The notes under the pieces were generated by a model that was given only the letters and a program-made list of their open reading frames with translations, was not told where the DNA came from and made no database searches. The translations under genes were made by a program, and so were the position numbers. Of a stretch of 64,000 nt of DNA, positions 11,544 to 22,788 are shown piece by piece (positions within the stretch are counted from its first letter, which is position 1; each line of letters opens with the position of its first letter). Origin of the DNA: Hawksworthiomyces lignivorus (lineage: Eukaryota > Ascomycota > Sordariomycetes > Ophiostomatales > Ophiostomataceae); contig NTMA01000133.1 in assembly GCA_002917075.1 (NCBI GenBank), positions 29,688 to 93,687 on the forward strand, given 5' to 3'.

Positions 11544-12932
11544 TTAATGCATGTTCAGCAGAGCACGTGCGCCTGGCTCACTGCAAACGTAAATAACGTC
11601 GTGGTGGTCAGTGAAGCCGTTGAAGCGCGTGGCCGAGCAGCTCGTATAGGCACCCATGTCCTCGAAATATAGCCAGTCGCCCACATCAAGGGTCTCCCGG
11701 AACCGGATGCTCTCCGTGATGCGGTCGATGCCGTCACAAGTCGGGCCCCAGATAGAATATTCGATGCTATCTAAGGCGCCGGCGGCCGAAGATTCAGAAG
11801 CAGCCTCTGTGTCGTACAGGAAGCGATTGCCCGCGTGCAGAACCTTGGCCACCGGGTTTTGGTGGTCGAACATGATGCTGCTAAAGTTGCCGTACAGGCC
11901 GTCGTTGACATAGACCATGTAGCTGGGCGGCGTCTGGACGTGCTCATTGCCATGGACATCCCTCTGGGGATCCTCGACGGTGCGACGTGCAATGATGTTG
12001 CAGGCAATGGTGAACGCCGAGGACACGAAGTAGCGGCCGGGCTCGGCAATGATGGACAGGCCAAGGTGAGCCGGGAAGTACTCGTCCAGGGCATCGCGAA
12101 GGACAGCAGCCATGCCTTCGAAACTGGCATCGCTGCAGAAGCCGCCGCCGACATCGAGCGTCTTCAGGCTGTAACCATGCATGTTGGCCTGATTGAAGAC
12201 GGTGTAGGCATCCTGCACGGCCTTCAAAAAGGCAGTGGGGTCCGAAGCGCCTGAGCCGACGTGGAACGAGACGCCAACGACATTGAGGCCGAGCTCGCGG
12301 GCCAGAGCCAGCAGGCTGTCGGTGGTATCGAGCGAGGCACCAAACTTCAGGCTGAGACGGCACAGCGAAGAGCTGTCGTCGGTCAAGATGCGCAGAAAGA
12401 GCTCAGCGTCAGGGAAGAGCTTGGCGATCTTGCGGAGCTCGTCGGCGTTGTCAAACGTCATCTGGCGGACGCCGCGGGCTGCGACGTAGCGGACGTACGA
12501 GTTCGTCTTGCAGGGCTGAGCATAGATGATGCGCGAGGGGTCAACGCCCATGTTCAGGACCTGCTCAATTTCGGCCTTGGAGGCGCAGTCGAAGCCGTTG
12601 CCGAGCTCAGCCAGAAGCTGGAGCACCTGGGGGTCCGGGTTGCACTTGACGGCGTAGAAGGGCTTGACGCGCGGCAGGTTCATCTTCCAGCGGACCTGCT
12701 GGCGGTAGACCTCGCCGAGGTCGGCGACGAAGAAGGTGTCCTCATCGCCCGGTTCGCAAAATTCATGATCAATGTTCTCCACGCGCTGGCGGAGGGCATT
12801 GCCAATTAGTTGCTTGGCATTGTGGGTTTGAACAGCGCCATAATGGTTGTTCTTCTTAAGAAAGCCTATGTTACTATGATTAAATGTAACAGGGGCAATG
12901 GGGTCAACGATGGCAGCTGTTGCCATAACCAT
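11544..12932 (-). CDS. spe1: Ornithine decarboxylase
   Basis: A single exon of 462 aa. ODC is the PLP enzyme that converts ornithine to putrescine, the first committed step of polyamine synthesis, and acts as a cytosolic homodimer with shared active sites. Visible residues: PLP-binding Lys96 in PFYAVKCN; the glycine-rich phosphate-binding block LDVGGGFCSD; EPGRYFVSSAF; and the active-site Cys399 of the partner subunit in WGPTCDGID. Length matches fungal ODC. The ATG at 12932 (MVMATA) is chosen because it is the first ATG of a frame that stays open for another 66 codons upstream without any ATG; the MVM start is also usual in related fungi. The upstream 642 nt contain no sense-strand ATG, suggesting a long scanned leader (described separately). 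The gene shows GC-rich codon use like its housekeeping neighbours. Confidence 0.96.
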   Translation of the reverse strand: MVMATAAIVDPIAPVTFNHSNIGFLKKNNHYGAVQTHNAKQLIGNALRQRVENIDHEFCEPGDEDTFFVADLGEVYRQQVRWKMNLPRVKPFYAVKCNPDPQVLQLLAELGNGFDCASKAEIEQVLNMGVDPSRIIYAQPCKTNSYVRYVAARGVRQMTFDNADELRKIAKLFPDAELFLRILTDDSSSLCRLSLKFGASLDTTDSLLALARELGLNVVGVSFHVGSGASDPTAFLKAVQDAYTVFNQANMHGYSLKTLDVGGGFCSDASFEGMAAVLRDALDEYFPAHLGLSIIAEPGRYFVSSAFTIACNIIARRTVEDPQRDVHGNEHVQTPPSYMVYVNDGLYGNFSSIMFDHQNPVAKVLHAGNRFLYDTEAASESSAAGALDSIEYSIWGPTCDGIDRITESIRFRETLDVGDWLYFEDMGAYTSCSATRFNGFTDHHDVIYVCSEPGARALLNMH

Positions 12933-13574
12933 CTCCTTGAGCGGGAGGGGTAAAAAAAAGATAACGTTGATGGTGGTAAGAAGAATTCCGGACCGAGAAC
13001 AGTGCAAGTTCTCGTACAGTTGGACGTTTGCGTTGCGGCTGTTATTGTCGTGCTGCTCCTTGCAGATGTTTCCAAAAGTTGACCTTAAGAGGAAATAAGA
13101 GCCAAAAAAGGCTAAGAAGAGTCGTAGCAAATGGAATCAACTGGTGTTATGGGGGTCGGAATCGATAACAGACAGAACCAGATCCGGTCTGACGAGGCCT
13201 CCTCGACTCTTCCTCGACGAGAGGAAGAACCTCAGAACCTGTCCTATGCGGCAGCTCGGTGTGCGAGGACGCTGGGGGAGGCGGTGCAAAGGGGGGGTCC
13301 AAGGAGAGCGACCCGGTTGAAATTTTAGCAGGCGAGAGCGAGTTCTGTGCGATCAGCAGAAGGTGGAGGGATGGCGTTGAGGATGTGGTAGGGTTGGCGA
13401 AGGCCGGAATATTGAAGTGCGAGCAGGAAGACGGCCAAGGAAGCCGTGGTGAATGTTGGTTCGCCTTTGGAAGCAAAGGCAAAGCCGGTGAAAATATGGA
13501 AGAGAGCTAAGTAGCTGGCTGGTCGTGCAGTGTTAGCTAGAGTTCAGGTTGTAGAGAAGAGTGTAGTAGAAGGA
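12933..13574 (-). promoter_or_regulatory. Probable long ATG-free 5' leader of ODC
   Basis: On the sense (minus) strand there is no ATG between the ODC start and the CAT at 13575-13577, a stretch of 642 nt where roughly ten would be expected by chance. Upstream of it, near 13610-13660, the sense strand is pyrimidine-rich, as is common at fungal transcription starts. Neurospora ODC is known to have a long leader involved in polyamine-responsive control. That this leader has the same role is inference. Confidence 0.55.
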
Positions 13575-16207
13575 CATCCGTAAAAGTAGCCGGAAAGATG
13601 GAAGACAGTTGGAAGGTGTAGATATGTTGGGGAGAGGAGGACGAAGAAGAAGAGCATGTGATGGAGGCAAACTGCCATATGTTATACAAGCCGAGATGGG
13701 ATTTGAGATGACCACGGCGGAAAGTGTACGCAATTGAAGAGATTGGGCATAGGGTACTCACAGAAATTCTAGAAAAATGGGTTTTTGTTTGTATATGTGT
13801 ACACGATGTGAAGAAGGTAAAAGAAGAGAAGTGAAGAGGTTGAGAAAAGAAAACAAAACTAAGAAGGCGAAAAGTAGGGAGACTTGGGAGATTTTGTTTG
13901 TCAAGAGGTCAACCAGGTGCTAAGAAAATAGTAAGGGAAAGAGCGGCAAAGCGTCATTGCTTGAAAGTGAGTTCATTGGTGGGGTGGCCATTGAAGAAAA
14001 AAAAAGTTTGAGCCGTGTGGGAAAGTGCGATGGGACCAAGGTGGGGTTGGGGCATCGTCTAGATTGTTACCGGCAAGACATTCTAACTAGAAGGAGTACT
14101 TTCAGGGCAGCTGCATTTCCCCTGTTTTCTTTAATATCAGGTAGGCACGGACTACATGCAGGGCAATAATGATGGAAGACCAACAGCAAGCGCAGTCCGG
14201 CCCTACCACTGCCAACGGCGGTCTTTCCGCAAATTTTACGGTGTATTCTAAACTGGGAAGTCTCACAACGGAACAACAGAAAACCTGAATTGGAGAGGCA
14301 AATATTACGCTCACTCGCACACCGGTTCACTTGCTCTTTCTTATTTGATTTTTTTTTTTTTCTGCCTCTCTCTCTTCCCCTTTCTGGGTCGACAATAGAA
14401 GAAAGCGACAGCAAAGCACGAGAATGACAAAGCCCGTGAATAGCGATGAGGACGAAAAATTTTATGGTGGGGCAGAGGACAAGAACCAAGAACCAAGCCA
14501 AATAAACTGGTCTGTATAGAGTATAACGGGGATAGAGTCTGCCTCTGCTTTAGTGGCCACCATATCCCGTTGTCAAGAAATAGAATAAGTACTCTTATGG
14601 CTCTAGCTGGCTTTTAGCTGCCTCTCATAGGCCCCGTCCTGCCCCGAGACTCGTCTTCGATCTTCGATGAAACCGGCTGGAGGAGGCTTTCTTGACCGCA
14701 ATTTGGAAGTGGATCTCCCACGAAATCGCCAAAATGGCTCTTCAATATAACATACTCTATACTTGAGAAGATGGACATGCAGCCTATCTACAATGGGCGT
14801 AGACCAGTAGCCCGCCCACCAAGGTTTTGCAATCTCACAAATATGTCGACATCGGCCAGTGCATTCTGCAAGCGCAGATGTTGCTATAGACATGCAAAGT
14901 CCTGCCTTGCGGCAGTTTTTGTGGTATCCATTTTCTCTCATCGTTTTCTTGGATGGACGACCTGTTGACTCACAGGACGGGCGAACAAAGTTGGCTGTGT
15001 GGCGCAGTAAGAAACGGCGTACAGCACACACCTGACATGTCTCGGCACCTTCTGTCGCTGAGAGAAAATCATTGAGATGTAATGTGAGATGTACATGTCA
15101 TGGAAATACATGCGAAATCGGGGCCGACGAGACACGGCACAGCTTCTGGAGATTCTAGAATGTCTTGTGTCTTTCTGCTCCTGCTGCTCCTGCTTGCTCC
15201 TGTATCTTTTCCCTACTTACCGCTCCTCTCACTGGCTGATATTCTCCCCTTCTGCGTGTTCATCCACACCTGACGTGCAGCCCTGTCTGCAATGCAACCA
15301 CAATAGCCCAGGAGACCTAGAGATGCGGGAGCATTATTGGCTACTTAGCGGGGAAACGAAAGAAAGCCAAAGTGACAGCTCTGCACAAAGAGTGAAAGCT
15401 TGTGTCATTTTCGTGTGTCCTCTGCATACAGTAGTGTGCTTATTTATATAGCACTGCTGAGACGGGCACTCCTAAGAAGCAGAACACCGTATTTTACTGG
15501 GAAATTGCACCACCAACAGGAGATGTGGAAAAGGGCACGTAAACAAGAGCATTTTTAAATGCGTCATGAGAACAATTACAAGGGGGCAGTCTTGCACCGC
15601 AATTTGCATGTATCCTGTTATTTAGTCCGACATTCCAAAGCTGAGGAAACAATGTCGGTTCTGATGCAACGGTCCGAGGGGGTCAATCCGGAGCAAGTCA
15701 AGAAAGACACCTACACTCGGAGGGGTTTCTCTCGCGCCATTTAGTGGTCTCAATAGCTATGGATACCTTCTGCTGTGCCGTATGCCGGCCAGAAAGAAGG
15801 GAGCTATGAGATGTATCGTATCCGAGCGCTGTTTACACAAAAGCTTGTGACAGTTCAGAGTTTTTTTTTTTTTTTTGGTTTGGAGGGGTGCCTAGCAGGT
15901 TAGTGAGAGGGGTATAATTATGATCTTTGAATTTTTTTGTATGTTCATTTTGTTCTCTGCCGTATATATCGTTTATATGCGTCGTCTGCGTCTATGTGCA
16001 TTCGCTGAGTCCATGTATGAAGGAGAAATGCATGTCTGTTGTACAAAGTGGGGAGGGTTCGTATGCTGTCAATCCTATCCAAGTCTCGTTTTCCTTTTTC
16101 TTTTCGTATACCAATCCCGCCCGCATCCGGAACGCCTTACAAAGAGGAAATGCGTCCCCTTTCGGGACGAAGAGGAGAGAGATGTCCTTGTCTGAGGCGG
16201 AGTTTTC
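13575..16207. other. Long intergenic region, ODC promoter / cym1 3' side
   Basis: About 2.6 kb without a supportable gene. It should contain the ODC promoter and the 3' end of cym1. Low-complexity tracts include T-runs at about 14348-14360 and 15861-15876. Short open frames (for example near 14600-15030, 15089-15451 and 15559-15744) lack codon bias and recognisable motifs. No tRNA was seen. Confidence 0.45.
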
Positions 16208-19200
16208 TTACTCCACCTTGACGTTCATCTCCTCGACCGCCCACGAGCCGTCGACCCAGTCCTGGCGTTCGCCGAGGAAGACGGTGCGCGAGACAGGGTC
16301 GGCGCCCTGCTGGTCCTCGGCGGCCAGCGGGGTGACCAGGTACTTCTCGGCGGCGGCGCGGACCTGGTCGATGGAGACGTCGAGCAGGCGCTCGCGGCGC
16401 TGCTGACGGGCGTCCTCAGAGAGGCCGTAGAGGAAGAGGCCCATGCCCTCGTCGCTGACGGCGCGGGGGGCGTCGACGGCCTGGAAGACGGAGATCTTGG
16501 CCTCCTCGAGGTCGCGCGGGGACCAGTCGCGGTCGCGGGCGGCCCAGCGGCCGGCGCCGCGCATGACGGCGAGGCTGGCAGCGGGGCTGGGGTCGCGGTA
16601 GCTGTAGAAGCCCAGGACGCCGTCGAGGGCGGGCGCGTAGGCGCCGGCGCCGTAGGCGCCGCCCTTTTCGCGGATCTCGTGGTGCAGGTGCTTGTGGGTC
16701 AGCAGCTGCGCCAGCAGCTGCAGCGCGGCGCTGTCAGGGTGGCCGTAGGCCACGGTGGGCAGCACGAGCGCGCCGTAGTAGACCTGGTAGGGCAGCGGGA
16801 AGAAGGTCTTTGGCGCGCCGGCAAACGTCTGCTGCACGCGCTGCGCCGCGGCGGCGGCGGCGGTGGCGGCCGTCGTCGTGCCGCCGCCGCTAGTAGCGGG
16901 CAGCGCCGACAGGAACTTGGAGAGCGCGGCCGTGTTGTCCGAGACGCTTTCGGCGCCGCAGGTGAGGGCGACGCGCAGGCCACCATCCGAGCCGGCCAGG
17001 ACCAGCTGCTGGATGGCCTTGAGCTTGGCCAGCACGTCGGCCAGCGGGTCGTCGGCGGGGCGGGCGGCCAGGGCGGTGACCAGCTGGACCTGGGCGAGGC
17101 CGCTGACCTGCTCGCGCAGCCAGGCGGCGCGGGTCAGGCCGGCCTCGGCGCGGCGGCGCGCAAAGGAGTGGCCCGACGAGGCAATGTCGTTGACGACGCC
17201 GTCGGCGGCGGCCTGCAGCAGCTGGCGCACGTGCTGGGCGGCATGGGGCCCGTCAAAGTCCGTCTCCAGCACGACGGCGCGGAGCAGGTCCAGCATGGCG
17301 GGCACGTTGCGGTCGAGGGCGGTGCCGGCCAGCAAAAAGCCCTCGGAGGCGGCCTGGAAGTCGGCCGGGCTGGCGGCCGCGTGGTAACCGACGGAGACGC
17401 CGCCGGTCAGCAGCTTGATGCGGTCCTCGAGCGCCTCGGTCGACAGCGTCTTGGTGCCGAGGCGCATGACGGCGTCGGTGAACAGCGGCACCAGCGGCCG
17501 CAGGTCGTCGGGCAGCGCCGGCAGCGCGTGCAGCGCGCGGAAGTAGGTCAGGCCGTTGGTGGGCGCCTCGCGCCACTGCACGCGGACGGCGCCCGCCTCG
17601 CCCGTCTCGCCCGTCTCGCCCGTCTCGCCCGTCTTGCCTGTCTTTTGTGTCAGCTCCTCCTGGCGCACGACCACCGGCTCCTTGGCGCGCGGGATGTCGC
17701 GCACGTGCACCGTCGGCAGGCAGCTCAGGTCCTCGGTGCTGGACTTGGCCTGCTCGACGAGCAGCGCGGCCTCCTGGGCGGCGAGCGCGGCGCGCGCGGC
17801 GGCAGCGTCGCCGCCGGCCTGCTCCTGGGCGACGGCGGCGATCTTGGCGGCCAGCCGTGCGTCCTCCTCCTGGGCCAGCGCGGGCCCGTAGGCGGGCGAC
17901 GGCGCCATGGTGAAGGTCAGGGTGTGGCGGTCCAGCAGGTAGCGGTCGAGCAGGTCCTCGAGGTAGCCGCCGCGGGCCAGGCGGGCCTCGAAGGCGGCGA
18001 CGGTGTCGTTCCAGGCGAGGGCGTCAAAGGGGTCGACGCCGGCGAACCACTTGGGCTTGAGGCGCTGCAGCAGGGCCATGCCAAAGTTGGCCGTCTTGTG
18101 CTTGAGCCCCAGCTCCAGCTGGTGCAGGTAGCCGTCGATCTTGGCGCGCTCGAACCCCCGCGCGCGCACGTCGCGCAGCACCGCCAGCACGGCGTCCTTG
18201 ACGCGCGGCACGTCGGCCTCCTGCACGCCCGTCAGCCCCACGGAGAACAGGCCGACGCGGCTGGAGCCGTCGTAGCCCGTGTTGGGGCTCCAGTCGATGC
18301 CGAGCCCGCTCTCGATCAGGCCCTTGTACAGCGGCGACCCGTAGCCGTCCATCAGCAGCGCCGACACGAGCGCCAGCGAGAACGACTCGACGACGTCGGC
18401 CGTGTCGCCGAGCACCCACGACACGGACGTCTTGAACTGGCGGCTGGCGTCCACCAGCGGGTCGACGGGGCCCTCCACCACGACCTCCTGCGAGCCGCCG
18501 GCCGCCGCCAGGTCGATGGGCCGGCGAACGTCGGCGTCGCGCGCGATGCGGCCAAAGGCGGCCAGGCGGGCGTCGATCTCGCGCAGGTGGTCGGCCAGCG
18601 GCAGGCTGCCGTACGTAAACAGCTTGGCGTTGCTCGGGTGGTAGTGGGCGGCGTGGAACTGGCGCAGCTGGTCGTAGGTCAGGTCGGTGATCTTCTGCGG
18701 ATCGCCGCCCGAGTTGTGGATGGCTGGGAAGATGTGGTCCTGGAAGCGGATGTAGAACAGGTAGCCGGCGTCGGACATCTGGCCCTTCATCTCGTTGTAC
18801 ACGACGCCCTTGAACACCAGCTTGCCGCCGTCGGCGTCGGCGGCGCCGGCGGCGCCGGCCTGCGGGTTCTCGGGCCCGATGCGCCAGCCCTCCTGGGTGA
18901 AGTCGGTCTCCTTGAGCAGCGGGTGCAGGGTGGCGTCCATGTAGACGGACAGCAGGTTGCGAAAGTCCTGGGCATTGGTGGTGGCGAATGGGTAAAAGGT
19001 GTGGTCGGACGCCGTGAAGGCGTTCATAAAGTTGGACAGCGTGCGCGGCAGCATCTTGAAGAAGGGGTCGCGCACGGGGTACTTTTCGCTGCCGCACAGC
19101 GTGGTGTGCTCGAGGATGTGGGGCACGCCGGTGTCGTCGGGCGGGTTCGTCTTGAAGCCGATGGAGAAGACGTTGTTGGCGTCGTCGCGCGCAATGTGCA

Positions 19201-19381
19201 GGTGCTCGGCGCCGGTCTGGTCGTGCTGCAGGTGCAGCGCCGTCAGCTCCAGCTCCGGCACGTGCTTGCTGCGCAGCAGCGTGAAGCCGTGCAGCTTGTC
19301 GCCCGGTGTGGTCGGCGCCTGAGCCAGCGACGCAAACGCGCGCCGGGAGGCGGCCCTCGCCTTGGCTGCGTGCCGGAGCAT
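16208..19381 (-). CDS. cym1: Mitochondrial presequence protease Cym1/PreP (M16C)
   Basis: A single exon of 1057 aa. PreP/Cym1 degrades cleaved targeting peptides in the mitochondrial matrix or intermembrane space. The N-terminus ([16 protein letters not shown]) is a classic Arg/Ala-rich amphipathic presequence with no acidic residue. The zinc motif HILEH is at residues 88-92, within the family block [23 protein letters not shown]; the next conserved block [21 protein letters not shown] follows. The length matches fungal Cym1 (about 1000 aa). The C-terminal half keeps the GGAYGAGAY stretch typical of this family. Mid-protein there is a short Gly-Glu-Thr repeat linker (bases about 17598-17645). 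The frame continues two codons upstream to a GTG; the first ATG is at 19381. Very GC-rich, with third positions almost all G/C, which creates a long spurious antisense frame. Confidence 0.95.
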   Translation of the reverse strand: MLRHAAKARAASRRAFASLAQAPTTPGDKLHGFTLLRSKHVPELELTALHLQHDQTGAEHLHIARDDANNVFSIGFKTNPPDDTGVPHILEHTTLCGSEKYPVRDPFFKMLPRTLSNFMNAFTASDHTFYPFATTNAQDFRNLLSVYMDATLHPLLKETDFTQEGWRIGPENPQAGAAGAADADGGKLVFKGVVYNEMKGQMSDAGYLFYIRFQDHIFPAIHNSGGDPQKITDLTYDQLRQFHAAHYHPSNAKLFTYGSLPLADHLREIDARLAAFGRIARDADVRRPIDLAAAGGSQEVVVEGPVDPLVDASRQFKTSVSWVLGDTADVVESFSLALVSALLMDGYGSPLYKGLIESGLGIDWSPNTGYDGSSRVGLFSVGLTGVQEADVPRVKDAVLAVLRDVRARGFERAKIDGYLHQLELGLKHKTANFGMALLQRLKPKWFAGVDPFDALAWNDTVAAFEARLARGGYLEDLLDRYLLDRHTLTFTMAPSPAYGPALAQEEDARLAAKIAAVAQEQAGGDAAAARAALAAQEAALLVEQAKSSTEDLSCLPTVHVRDIPRAKEPVVVRQEELTQKTGKTGETGETGETGEAGAVRVQWREAPTNGLTYFRALHALPALPDDLRPLVPLFTDAVMRLGTKTLSTEALEDRIKLLTGGVSVGYHAAASPADFQAASEGFLLAGTALDRNVPAMLDLLRAVVLETDFDGPHAAQHVRQLLQAAADGVVNDIASSGHSFARRRAEAGLTRAAWLREQVSGLAQVQLVTALAARPADDPLADVLAKLKAIQQLVLAGSDGGLRVALTCGAESVSDNTAALSKFLSALPATSGGGTTTAATAAAAAAQRVQQTFAGAPKTFFPLPYQVYYGALVLPTVAYGHPDSAALQLLAQLLTHKHLHHEIREKGGAYGAGAYAPALDGVLGFYSYRDPSPAASLAVMRGAGRWAARDRDWSPRDLEEAKISVFQAVDAPRAVSDEGMGLFLYGLSEDARQQRRERLLDVSIDQVRAAAEKYLVTPLAAEDQQGADPVSRTVFLGERQDWVDGSWAVEEMNVKVE
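17598..17645 (-). repeat. 9-nt tandem repeat encoding Gly-Glu-Thr units in cym1
   Basis: About four copies of a 9-nt unit (plus-strand cgcccgtct register) encode [15 protein letters not shown] in the linker between the two halves of Cym1. The unit preserves the frame, so copy number could vary without breaking the protein. Confidence 0.8.
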
Positions 19382-19720
19382 AGTCACAGCCGGAAGAAAA
19401 GAGAGCGGGAGAAAAGGAAGAGAAAAGGAAAAAGAAAAGACAAAAAAAAAAGAAAGAACAGAAAGAAAAGAAAAAAACCCGGTTGCTTGCTAGAAGTAGC
19501 TGGTCAGACAATCCTCGGCATGCCCTGTTCTAGCAAACACCTTGACCGTAGAAGAAGCTGGTGTGGGAAGAGAGAGGTTGAGGTGGGACAAGGCAGAGAG
19601 AGGACGTGAAGCTGGAAGTCGGCTGCTCTGCGAAGGCCGTCGGCTGGCCAAATAAAATTTTCCGGTGGAAGGAACCCGCAGCCTGCAATTTTGGTATTAA
19701 TTTTGGATTTAATTTTATTC

Positions 19721-19725
<5 letters not shown>

Positions 19726-19752
<27 letters not shown>
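19726..19752. repeat. CT dinucleotide microsatellite
   Basis: About 13 CT units in the cym1/taxilin divergent region. Confidence 0.9.
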
Positions 19753-19830
19753 AGCTTTCTTAGCCACACATCGAATTTCGCCTTGTGAGCTTCGGACTAC
19801 GAAGGCGATACGACATGTGAAATTATAGCG

Positions 19831-19839
19831 TACTCCGTA
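19831..19839. repeat. TACTCCGTA 9-mer, copy 1
   Basis: Exact copy of an intergenic 9-mer found five times in this window (see findings). Confidence 0.6.
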
Positions 19840-20335
19840 TTTATTAGCAGGTCGTCAGCGGCGAAAAAGGTGGACCAGAATACTGGGTCTCAGACAGCAA
19901 CACACGCCGCAACACTGCAACACTGCAACACACCAAATCAAGAGGCCGTGTCGTATTTTCGGGTGCTCTTCGTCTTGTCCCGTCCCCCCATCACCTTCTA
20001 TAACGAGCATGTATTGTATATGTATTATCTGTTTCAAACATCCAGTGCTGTTCTCCGTTTGTCCTTTTTCATATTTTCTCTCTGCTGCTAATGCAAACTT
20101 GAATACTACTCGTACTCAGCGCATCGAACTGACTATCCCGAACAGCCTTACCTTACTCGATAGTCCGCATTGGGAACTCCATGCCCTACTCCGCACTCTC
20201 TACAACATCTGCTGATACTACTCTTTCAACTGTGAACTGCATACTCTACTATTAACGTCCTCCCTCCCCCTCCCCAAAAAAGTAGACAGCTCTTATATGT
20301 TGTGTATGTAGAGAGCACACACTATTATGCCATAT

Positions 20336-20344
20336 TACTCCGTA
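20336..20344. repeat. TACTCCGTA 9-mer, copy 2
   Basis: Exact copy in the same intergenic region, about 500 bp from copy 1. Confidence 0.6.
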
Positions 20345-21548
20345 TTCGTAGTCTGCAGAATTGCTCGCAAAACCCGGCTGAGCTACATTGCTGCACGCTA
20401 TTGGCGGATGACCGCCTCGCTCAGCTCCACCTCATCTCCAACTCTTCTCGCTTGGGCTGTCTCGGCCTGCCATGGTCAGCTATGGCGTTGTATGGCTCTG
20501 TTTGGCGCTGTAATATGGCCCAGCGCTGGTGTCTCTTTATTTAATGGAGTCGCTTTCATTAACTGCGCTGTAATTACTATTTTCTAGTCGGCAACTCCAC
20601 AAAAAAAAAGCCTGCCACAGCCGGCGAAAAAGTGACAATCTCCTCCAAGAAGAAAATAATCATACTAACTAAACTAGAAGGAAAAAAAAACTGCTCCATA
20701 TACTTGTCTGCTTCCTCTTTGTACTCCCCAATCGTTTGGCTTGAAATTTGCTGATTTCTTCTCTTCTCCTGCGAACTTCGATTAACATTTTCGGCCCATC
20801 TTCATCGCTGCGTCGAACCTCTTTCGTGACCTCTCTCTCTCCACACCTCGCCTTTCCCAACTTTAGCCAAACCAGCCTCCATTCGCCCAATCGACCGTCT
20901 CCTCCTTTCCTCTCATGCCGTTCGTTCCCCTAACCTGATTTCCCTGCTGTTTTCCTGGCCTCAATCCTTCCCGACCGCCTGGCCAACGCCCTCTCATCAT
21001 TTTCTCTCATCCCTGAACTCATCGTTGCCGCCAACTCCGGTCTCCGTGGCCCTTCTCGTCGACCTCATTCTCTCTACCAATCTGGAGGCTCCCTCGCATA
21101 TTTCGGTCTTCTCCTCACGTTGTCTCGAAAATCCCTTCCGTTGGCGCCTATTTTTTTTCGCCTTTTTTTTATTTGTCGCTCGACCAGCAAGACAGCACAC
21201 ACAGTCTGATATCGGCAAACGAGGTCCCAAAAAGCCGACACTGCAGAGAGACGGGACAAGGAAAACGCACTATCTGCCGCGTTTCCAAGACCACTTGTGC
21301 TTCTCACCTCGATACCTCATTTCCGACCGGACCACGGACATTGTTTCAGCAATATTTCACACCTCGACGCCATTGCTGTTCGCTTTTCAGAGGTTTTTTC
21401 CCTTCACCGATACTTCCCACCCAGGTCTGCTTCGTTCGGACGACCGCGATTGACTGGACATCTTGAAAGTATTCGAACTCGACTTCTCTCTTTTTTCGTC
21501 CTTTCTTGTTCCAGTGCAATCTCTCTTCCCCCCGTCGGCCTCTGTCAG

Positions 21549-22788
21549 ATGTCCGCTTCCGCCACCCACACGCGACTGGCAACAAACGGCGCGATGGGAC
21601 ACACGCACGACGCTTCCGCCATGACAAACGGCCACGCCCACGACACACGGCCAGCGCCGCCGCCGCCGCCACCGCCGCCCGCATCTGCGTCCTCGTCCTC
21701 GACGCAGGCCGCGCCGACGCTCTCCAAGATCAAGCCAAACAAGCGGCAGCAGAATGTGGCGTCAAGCGAGGCATCGAAGCTCGTCGCCCAGAAGATTGCG
21801 CAGCTGGAGCTGGACCAGGCGGGCGAGAAAGACCAGGAGATGGAGATTGGTAGGTTGTATTCCGTGGGACATGCCGCATCCTGGATTTGCACGTGAGGCT
21901 GATGATGTTTTTTTTTTTTGTAATGCTGCAGAGAAGGAAGTCCGAAAAGCCAGCCGCGAGCTGCACAGCCAGACGGCCAAGATGGACTCCTTACAAAAGA
22001 TCGATCACCTGTCCCGGCGATGCACAGAGCTGCTGCACGAGATGAAGCGGCACGAGCGCGAGAGCCTGAAAAACAAAAAGCGCGCCGACCAGGTCCAGAA
22101 GGAGCGCGACCAGAGCCGGAGCGAGCTGAGCAAGACCATCGGTCTGAAGGAGAAGCTCGAGAAGCTGTGTCGCGAACTGCAAAAGGAGAATAATAAGCTC
22201 AAGGTCAGGACCTTTTTTTCGACTGTTCTTTTTACTATTATCATTGCTACTTTCCCATTCCCTTACGGAGATATGGTCGGTACAATATACGACTGGAGGC
22301 TAACATAGGTCTCGCACGAGCAGAACGAGAACCGAACGTTAAAAGCAAATGAGGTCTCCAACCTAAACTCTTGGGACCAGAAATATGCAACGCTCTTACA
22401 AAAGCTCGACGACCTGCAAGAGGAGAAAGATCACCCAAAGAAGCAGGTTGTAGATGTCGAGCTAGATACATTGTATGCCCCTCCTTCTTTTCCCCTCTTC
22501 CCCCGTCCCATCTAACAGCTGCACAGATTCCGTGAACGGTTCAAGTCTATGATCGAGCAGTATGAGCTGCGCGAGCTTCACTTCCACTCCCTCATGCGGA
22601 CCAAGGAACTGGAAGTGCAATATAATATGGCGCGGTTCGAGCGGGAGCGGAAACGCGCGGAAGCCGAGATCGCATTGTCACGACAGCTGAACGAGCAGGT
22701 CCAGGCCTTTTCCCGGACAGAAAGCGATCTCCGGAACCAGCTGAACCTCTACGTAGAAAAGTTCAAGCAGCTGAGCTTACCGCCATGA
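21549..22788 (+). CDS. Taxilin-family coiled-coil protein, C-terminally short
   Basis: Four exons, 21549-21849, 21932-22203, 22309-22472 and 22527-22788, in phase, giving about 332 aa. Taxilins are long coiled-coil proteins (Pfam 'myosin-like coiled-coil', PF09728) that bind syntaxins and are linked to vesicle traffic. Order: a disordered N-terminus with a Pro run (PAPPPPPPPP), then the conserved coiled coil (KIDHLSRRCTELLHEMKRHE, KLEKLCRELQKENNKLK, FKSMIEQYELRELHFHSL, VQYNMARFERERKRAEAEI). In other fungi the coil continues for roughly another 80-100 residues after the block equivalent to LNLYVEKFKQ. Here the frame ends six codons later (LSLPP, stop), and no continuing exon was found in the next 500 bp. 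This could be a true shortening, an old rearrangement or an assembly error. The family call is firm for the part present. Confidence 0.82.

Larger units (their letters stand above)
19382..21548. other. Divergent intergenic region, cym1 / taxilin
   Basis: 2.17 kb between divergent genes. It includes a CT microsatellite (19726-19752), two copies of the 9-mer TACTCCGTA, and a long pyrimidine-rich stretch (about 20740-21540) typical of a fungal leader upstream of the taxilin ATG. No gene is supported. Confidence 0.5.

Noticed and set aside
12933..13130. N-terminal extension of ODC
   Set aside because: The upstream frame is open but contains only a TTG and no ATG; the conserved protein begins at MVMATA.
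18024..19511. 495-aa overlapping frame on the same strand as cym1
   Set aside because: Out-of-frame shadow, Arg/Ala-rich, no domains.
16679..19609. 976-aa open frame antisense to cym1
   Set aside because: It mirrors the G/C-rich third positions of the real gene; composition is Gly/Val/Ala/Arg/Gln-rich with no domain, and Cym1 on the other strand is unmistakable.
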